DNA from: Reticulitermes speratus | Taxonomy: Eukaryota > Arthropoda > Insecta > Blattodea > Rhinotermitidae | Length of the DNA stretch: 64,000 bases | Direction: 5' to 3' | Assembly (NCBI GenBank): GCA_021186555.1 | Contig: JAJKFL010000012.1 | Location: 23,137,711-23,201,710 of the forward strand | In this document: positions 57,126 to 64,000 of the stretch, one piece after another | How the letters are laid out: the number at the start of each line of letters is the position of its first letter | How positions within the stretch are numbered: position 1 is the stretch's first letter | Made by a program: the position numbers and the translations under genes | The notes under the pieces: model-generated | Databases searched by the model: none | Seen by the model: only the letters and a program-made list of their open reading frames with translations | Told to the model about the DNA's origin: nothing

Positions 57126-57175
57126 GCGGGCGGTGGGCGGGGCGTAACATATTCCTGCGCATGCGCTGCGTTATC
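57126..57175. promoter_or_regulatory. GC box and NRF1-like motif cluster
   Basis: A short GC-rich island in AT-rich DNA holds GGGCGGGG and then GCGCATGCGC, the NRF1/Ewg-type palindrome. It could mark an upstream Sik2 promoter or one for an unseen gene. No adjacent coding exon was recognised. Confidence 0.2.
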
Positions 57176-59687
57176 AGATAAGAACTCGATACTAATGCAA
57201 ACAAAGAATTCGATTCTATTACTCTTGTTCTGTTATTAGTTTATTATTGAAATAGATGTACAGTTCTATTTCCCTTATTCCTCTGTTCACCCATGAAAAT
57301 AACCTTAAGGGAAGTTAAAACATGTGGAGTTAATTTTATGTGAATTGTTATAAATAACTTAGACAATAAACTATTGCATGGACTTGCTTTAGACAGCCTT
57401 GAAATACATATGTTGGCATGAAATGCAAAGGAAGAACAGACTGCACCTGGTCTGTGCGCGCACTGAGGTAACCGACCAACTCTTTACTAACAAGCTAACA
57501 GCAGTCTGACTAGTCAAGAAATTACTTGCATTTTATGGAACCTGATGGTTCATTACTGCAACCACAACAGCTGCCACCACTGGTCCTATCTTGAACCAAA
57601 TTAATTCAGTCTAGAAACTTACTTTGTAAGACCCACTTTGATATTACCATCCCATTTGTCTACATATGGTTCCTTCCCTCAGAGATTCTCAAATTAAAAT
57701 TCTATATGCACTTCTCATATCTCTAATGCTTGAAAACAAAACAAACTACCATTTATTCTAATGTCAAATTCAATGTCAAATAACATCACTATTTTATGTC
57801 GTTAAGTAACAACAGCTTTCCTAATTCCCATGTGGGAATGACAGAAATCCATCTGCTACAGCTAGCACTCAGAGATAAATAATTAGATGGCAGCAGGGAA
57901 GCGAGGAAGCTTTCTTCATCGTAATACCAAAAGCAGCTCCAAGAGATCCCCAGTAAGGTGCAAACCACCGTGGACACTGGACATTATACATACACTACAC
58001 ATTTTGTACTGAATTTTGACCATACATATAGCCTGCACACCGAAGCAAATAAAAATGCTGCAGTCCGTCACTTTTACCAACATTTAAAAAACAAAAAGAA
58101 GCAAGCACAATTTAATTACATTTATGAGTATGATTATACTGAACTGAGAGCATGATGACTGGTTGTAGCACTGTCTTTAGACGGCTCTGGTCTTGCAACT
58201 GTCTGACTGTCGTGTCATCAATCAGAAGCACATTCTGATTACAGTAATGAGTAGCCAACAAGCAAACACACCTTTTGGGCCCATATCAAACAGCAATTAA
58301 ATATTAATTGCTTTAAGCAAATAAAACTCCCACCCTCTTTCCCCCTCGAGTTTAATCGACCTTGAGGTCAACAACCATCCTCAACAAACGCTTCTCTGAT
58401 GGTCATTGCCCCTGTTCATTGGCTGACCATGCTTAATTTAATTGACCCTTTCTTGACCATCATTGTGATGGTCAGGTCTGGTAATGAAACTGCAGGCAAT
58501 ATAAGGTAAGGCACCGACACGGCTGCAATCTGTTGCATCTGGGTGACCCTGAATGGTCTGATATTGTTGCTCGCACAACAACTGGCAAACCATCCACACA
58601 GCCATTGGAAGTAGGTGCAGGTACGGACACACAGCTCACGTCCGACAAATCTGTGACCCAAATCACATGTCAGAACATATGGACACTACTTGACTTGAGC
58701 AGTAGGTATGTTAAATGGTCCATTTGCGTATACTTCACGTACCCACGTATTGTTCTGATATGTAACGGGAATGGTATACCATCACCACCGCTGCTGCTGC
58801 TACTGCTACTGCTACTGCTACTACTACTACAGCACTCCAATTGGACTTCATCTGTTTAAGCTATAACATTTTATAATCACAAAGTTTTGTACTCTGGCTG
58901 CCTCCATCCTCAAGCGGAAAAATAAAAGGGAAGAACCTAGTTCATTGCACCCTTTAGATAAAGCTCATCTTCATGTACTGGTGTGCCCCCCCCCCCCCCC
59001 CCCCATGGATGTGGATATAGCCAGTCCATAAGAACAAAGGTCTTTTCGAATGGTATATTCTAATCAGACAATGGATAAAACCTGATTTAAGTTTCACAGA
59101 CATAATCCCATTCTTCACCTATTTAGTGGGCACTTATGCTGATTTCTTTCCCACCTGTAACAAGAATATTCCTCTAAAATCATAAGAGCAGAAACCACTG
59201 GCTAGTTCATCAGTAATGATCCCACTGCATTACACTGTTCATAAGAAACTGTAAATCCCGTTTCAGTACACTAGGTGCAGCAGGATGTCAAAACATTTCA
59301 GGTGCCTGCTGGGAAAGGATTTTCACCGAAAATTCTTTGAACCACAGCAACTTTCCAATAAAAATATGTTCCAGTTTAGCCTGACTTATACTTTGAAAAC
59401 TATTTCTGTAACAGATAATACAAATCAAGTCAATACAGGCCCCATAACTAACCTGCTGGTACTGACTCAGTGACCAGCCAGCAGTAACTAGCTTGCACAA
59501 CAAACTCTCTGCTACAGCTGAACCTAAAAGCTCAACATTGTCACTGTAAAGACCTGCTCTGAATTCACTTAACTCCAATTCACACATTCTTGTTCAGTAT
59601 CTGCAGTCCCAAACAGTTCCTTCACATGACTTCACAACAAAATTTGAACGTGCTTCTTGTCTCTGCTACTGCACACACCTCATAATC
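57176..59687. other. AT-rich upstream intergenic stretch
   Basis: 58786-58836 is a CTGCTA/CTACTA microsatellite and 58986-59004 a 19-base C tract. The open frames near 58416-58860 overlap each other on both strands and lack motifs. No exon recognised. Confidence 0.35.
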
Positions 59688-59925
59688 AATTAAATCACAA
59701 AAAGAACAAGTGAAAACTGCCTTCTAAAACACGTGATTGAAGGAAAGTTAGAAGGAAGGATAGAAATGACGGGAAGATGAGGAAGAAAGTGTAAGCAGCT
59801 ACTGGATGACCTTAAGGAAAGGAGAAGATACTGTAAATTGAAAGAAGAAGCACTAGATCGCACCCTGTGGAGAACTCGCTTTGGAAGAGGCTACGAACCT
59901 GTCGTAAGGCAGACTACAGAATGAA
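59688..59925 (+). pseudogene. LINE ORF2 C-terminal end
   Basis: Reads GRNCLLKHVIEGKLEGRIEMTG (NCLLKHVIEGKLEGR and on), a stop, then GRKCKQLLDDLKERRRYCKL, KEEALDRTLWRTRFGRGYEP and VVRQTTE with a stop. This is the usual C-terminus of insect non-LTR RT proteins. One internal stop makes it a pseudogene. It represents a later part of the ORF than the fragments at 27700 and 53610. Confidence 0.88.
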
Positions 59926-61344
59926 TGAAGAACAAGTGAACAGCACAGCATGCAGTAGCTCCATGTTACTCACGTTTCTCGATTTCTCTGCTGACCTATC
60001 TTCATTAGGTTCAAGCACTTTTTTCTGTTTTCAAATGCAGTAACTACCTGCACTTCCCATTAACTTTTCCATTTTTTGTTTGAATGTACAGAATCAAGTT
60101 CAATGTAACAACAGATAAATTCCAAGACCACAATACAAATTCTGAAAGGCTCAACTTTTTTTACGAGCACAATTACCTTCATCCAAGCTACAAGAAATCA
60201 AACACTTGACAGAGGCCACATGACATACAATCATAAATTCTGAATAAACGGGGCAAGTGTACTTAAACTTGGTATGGCTAGCATACCATTACAGGTCTTC
60301 CAAGCACCGTAGCTTTTAAATTGTGACCTTCAGTAATTTGAGCAAGTAAGTCATGTGATGTTTTGAATTGCTTTGAATACTAACAGACACTCAACGAATA
60401 ATTTTACAACTTTCTAAGATCTTTAAGAAACACAAAACTTTTATTAACCTTTCAATCACACTGGGGTTTGAATTCCATAAGCGCCCAGGACAGAGGGGTT
60501 TTAAATTTATAGTAGCCTTTACACGCATTTACAACCATCTGGTGCACGAAGGCCAGCAGCATGTAAAGGACTGAAGGTTTGTACAGTTCTCTCAGGCTGG
60601 CATTCAAGGATTATGGCAACTTGTGTGTAAAATGGAAAATAAATCACGGCAGATTTAATGACAATAATAACAGGCAAAATGGTGCAGCTAAGAACTTGAG
60701 ATTTAAAACAAAAAAGAGTGCTTTATGCATTATGAACCACAATATGACGCCTCAAATCTCCGAAGGTTACGCCACACAACATCAGACCTACACAATATAG
60801 TACGAGTTGAAAGCAAGACAGACTATTAGCAAACAAATTTTTGATTTTGTGCAGTATTAATATTGATTCCTCAAGTACATGTGAGAAGAACTGTGCATCT
60901 GTGCATCAGTCCTCTCTTTAGTAAACATGAAGGAATTTGGAAATCAGATTTTTAATTCTTTCGCCTTACTATTATTACAATTAAATAAAAGGTACGATGA
61001 AAGTTTAATACCAAAAGCTGAATTAACATAGCAGAAGTGTTGATTCTGTTTCATGATTTTGGCCTGCAATATACAAATGAGACACTGACTGGACAGGAAT
61101 AATTAACACACACACACACACACACGTGCACGCACACAACTCTTATGAACGGAAAGCAACCACTCTGCAGACCAAGACAGAAATGGAAGAGCAATACTGA
61201 TGGTACAGTGAAATGGACTGAGCATGCCAGTAGCATGAATTTCTCTTAGCCCAACACTCACACTGCACATCTCATGAAATTGACACTCGGGTACGACGCA
61301 GTGTTATATCATGAATACTGTCACTCTGCCCAACTCATTTAGGG
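59926..61344. other. AT-rich upstream intergenic stretch
   Basis: 61107-61136 is a (CA) run with CACGTGCACGCAC. Nothing else recognised. Confidence 0.35.
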
Positions 61345-61480
61345 CCGCACTTCCTTAACCGTGGTAACAGCTGAGTAGTCAGTTCCAAGCTCAGACTGCC
61401 TTTACCCTTGGGACAAGAGCACTACTCTCCACTGGTCATAAGGGTGATTGGCCCCAAAGCCACACAAGCCAACAATGTAA
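61345..61480 (-). mobile_element. SINE family A, heavily decayed
   Basis: Order of words matches the family body in reverse: CTTAACCGTGGTAAC, GAGTAGTCAGTTCCAAGC, CTGCCTTTACCCTTGGGAC, CCACTGGTCATAAGGGTGATTGGCCCCAAAGCC. Confidence 0.5.
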
Positions 61481-61752
61481 CACCACTAACAATAAAGCCC
61501 ACCACTGGATAATCCTGAGCCAGGCCCATCCACTTTTCACCCTTGTGACTATTTCCCAGAGAACCAGCTCAACATGAAAATGTTCACACATCCATTTTGC
61601 TCTTCCAAAAGGCCATTTGCATATTTATTTCATGGCTGAAATTCTGTACACATTCCTTGTATCCCACATTCTCGTGCCCATCACAGCCTCCTACATTTCA
61701 CAATCCTTAGAACACTATGTGCAACAGGTGGGCTTTTGTAAACCCATAATGT

Positions 61753-62035
61753 AAAGGTAAAGTTGTCCCTCCACACAGCATGAAGGAATATTGGGAATGG
61801 AGGCATAGTTCCACCCATTCCTAACCTCAGCACTACACGGAGGTAATCAGCTTTGCACCCTGGTCACTTCACCTCTGGGGATAGTGCTCCTAATACCCGT
61901 TAAACAGAAGTCTATGGGCCCCAGAGACAGACTGGACACTTTGAAGAAGAGAAAAATCTCTTGCCCCTGCCAGGAATCTAACCACAGTTCCTCAGATGTT
62001 GGGCCAGCCATAACCTAGTTAGTATAATGGCTATG
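61753..62035 (-). mobile_element. SINE family A, nearly complete, minus orientation
   Basis: Tail GTAAAGGTAAAGTTG, body GGAATGGAGGCATAGTTCCA, CCTCAGCACTACACGGAGG, CTGGTCACTTCACCTCTGGG, GGGCCCCAGAGACAGACTGG, TCTCTTGCCCCTGCCAGGAA, then the tRNA-like head to TAGTTAGTATAATGGCTATG. It has a single copy of the internal segment that is expanded in three other copies, and so shows the ancestral state. Confidence 0.85.
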
Positions 62036-63139
62036 CTTTCCCAGCACCAGCACTTCATTTTATACCAGGCCACACCACTTGCAGTAGAAGGCGCACAACT
62101 TTCTGACTGCAAGGTATTCTAACAGTGACAACATTCAGAGAGATGCATGTCATATTTTGTGATAACCTTCAGCAAACAAGTCATGACTGCAGTACAGGAG
62201 GCTGATGAACTACCTCTGCCTGACCATAAATCAATCCAAATGGCATACCTCACTCTTCTGATGCTTGTGCCACATTTGCACAGACTCAGAAACGGAGACT
62301 GATGGCATATCCACACACAGACATTATCCTTCTGTAAAACCTCCTCCTACAGTCCTTCATTTGATTCTGAGACTCAAACAACCGTCGTTTTGACTTCAAT
62401 GTGGAAACATCAAAATATTCCATCATGCTACCTTCTTAATTTTGTCTTAGTGGTGACATATAATCTGACCCACACCAACAATGAGACCCAGCACCAACCA
62501 ACATATGCAAGCAAGTCTCTTGGTGTTCATTAGAAAAGTTGTATATCTGTTCTGTCATCCTGGGTGTTGCCCGGTCAAATGGGGATAAATTTTATTTTTG
62601 CGGAGTGTGTATTTCATTTCTTCTTCAGGACTGTAAACTCTTGCAAATTATAATTTCATTAAAGACACTTATTCTTGTGCACTCAGATCGCCCTTTGTGT
62701 ATTTTGTGCTGTTCAAGTTACGCTGTTCCCAATCTACACACCTGTCCAGGGCAAGCAATGGCAGAGTAAGCTGGACTGCACCTGCCATAATGACTGGAGA
62801 CTGAGAGGTTGAACAGGCTGAACACAGACACAGCTGTGTGGTGTCATGTTAGGGGCAACTAAGCAGTACCATGAAGTCCAGTTGGAAGATAAGAAGCACT
62901 GTGACGGAAAATAACACAGTTCTAAGGCACGAACTTTAGAAACGTTGGAAGTTGCAGTTCAGCCACACAATAAACTACAGACAATGGCAGTATTATTTCC
63001 ACACTTACCCACTTATAAAATGCAAGCCCACATAAGAAAACAAACTACATGACACACAGTAAGCTGCAGTACATCAGCAATGTATCTCACACCATTCTCA
63101 TGAGGGTGTGGCCTAGGATTTATCACGGGTGGTTGCACT
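62036..63139. other. Upstream intergenic stretch
   Basis: No repeat family or exon recognised. Confidence 0.3.
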
Positions 63140-63147
63140 GTCTAAAC

Positions 63148-63676
63148 CAGTGGTATTCAAACTTTTTTTGTTGCGTACCCCCACAATAATTTCTATTCAA
63201 CTTTGTACCCCCAAAGTTGTTGGTGCATAATTCAAGTTATACATAGTCTATAATCTACAACTAAAATAAGTTAAATAAATTACATCCAAAATAATGCATT
63301 AAATAATACGTTTTAAATGAAAAAAAAAAAGGAGAATCAAGCTATTAAATAACAAATATGTTATTGCTTACCATGTACAATTAATAAAGGAACAAAGGTA
63401 TTTTAGCAAAGCAAAATTATATGCACTATGTGGAATAAAATAAAACTAGCCGCCCAGATAAGAATCGCATAAAGGAGAGAGATAAGAGAGAGAGAAATGG
63501 CGCTCCCAAATCACATGTCCTTATGTCCCGGTCTCTTGTGGCCAACCCTAAATCTGGCCCTGATTATTCAGTGTTTATCATGAATATATATATATATTTT
63601 TTTTTAATTTTACATACCCCCTAAGACGTCTTCGCGTACCCCCGGGGGTATGTGTACCCCAGGTTGAATACCACTG
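63148..63676. mobile_element. hAT-type MITE with perfect 8-bp target duplication
   Basis: 529 bases starting CAGTGGTATTCAAACTTTTT and ending with the inverted CAGTGGTATTCAACCTGGGG. A perfect 13-base terminal repeat is flanked by GTCTAAAC at 63140-63147 and 63677-63684. Subterminal GTACCCCC words repeat at both ends. No coding capacity, so it depends on a hAT transposase elsewhere. The intact duplication suggests a fairly recent insertion. Confidence 0.92.
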
Positions 63677-63684
63677 GTCTAAAC

Positions 63685-64000
63685 CACCAGATCAACGAGA
63701 CACTAACTCTGGCTCACGCACCAGTTGGTTCACTGCCAGTCCGCACATTACAAGACCAGCGTGAGTCACAGTGTGCCTTCTTATGTAATACTCCAAATTT
63801 CTCACATACTTCATCCTCCTTTGGTCCGAACATTTCCTGACCTCTCTGGTTTCAAACACGTACAATTTATGTTCTTGCCTGCTGCGAGAGACCACATGTC
63901 ACACTGATGTATTACAACTGACAAAATTACTGCTCTGCATATCATAATCTTTCATGTTTTTGGACAATACAACAGATAATAACTGAAGAGTAACAATTAT
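63685..64000. other. Right edge, no recognised feature
   Basis: Ordinary AT-rich sequence; nothing supported. Confidence 0.3.

Noticed and set aside
56913..57239. 108-codon plus frame with hydrophobic stretches near a GC box
   Set aside because: Low-complexity hydrophobic frame in AT-rich DNA, and the GC box lies inside rather than upstream of it; no family match.

Overview
This window looks like animal (insect) chromosomal DNA. It carries the 5' part of one spliced protein-coding gene on the minus strand: a salt-inducible kinase, most like insect Sik2. Six exons can be placed to the base (47732-47613, 28373-28257, 19487-19424, 16837-16722, 7460-7290, 2052-1929). Together they give 237 codons plus one base, covering the N-terminus and most of the kinase domain. 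All visible donors are GT and all visible acceptors AG. The gene runs off the left edge, so the end of the kinase domain, the UBA-like region and the long C-terminal tail are not here. Introns are 2.6 to 19 kb and full of repeats. Their large size, the tRNA-derived SINEs, the mariner, hAT and pogo-like DNA elements and the non-LTR reverse-transcriptase remnants suggest an insect with a large genome. A polyneopteran (cockroach, termite or stick insect) is my guess from repeat flavour only.

Layout from left to right. 1-1928 is the start of intron 6, with two minisatellites (40 and 48 bp units); the second abuts the exon 6 splice donor. 2053-7289 is intron 5: a decayed transposase, a 57-bp array, a SINE, a fold-back element, a complete-length but dead mariner, and more SINEs. 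7461-16721 is intron 4, with a very uniform 40-bp array and a 33-bp array. 16838-19423 (intron 3) and 19488-28256 (intron 2) hold SINEs, hAT and pogo-like elements, a SINE with a 1.3-kb internal VNTR, a 33/35-bp array and a LINE fragment. 28374-47612 (intron 1) holds a 28-unit 54-bp array, fold-back elements, MITEs and SINEs. 47733-64000 is upstream: a possible uORF, candidate promoter motifs, twin cAMP-response elements, a 51-bp array, a 2.1-kb 22-bp array, LINE and SINE remnants and an intact hAT MITE.

No second host gene can be supported. Most long open frames here are read-through of minisatellites. The main points of interest are the 48-bp array that repeats the exon 6 donor site 14 times into the intron, the repeated tandem expansion at one internal site of a tRNA-derived SINE, the uORF that overlaps the kinase start codon as TAATG, and the very high minisatellite load (about 9.7 kb of 64 kb).
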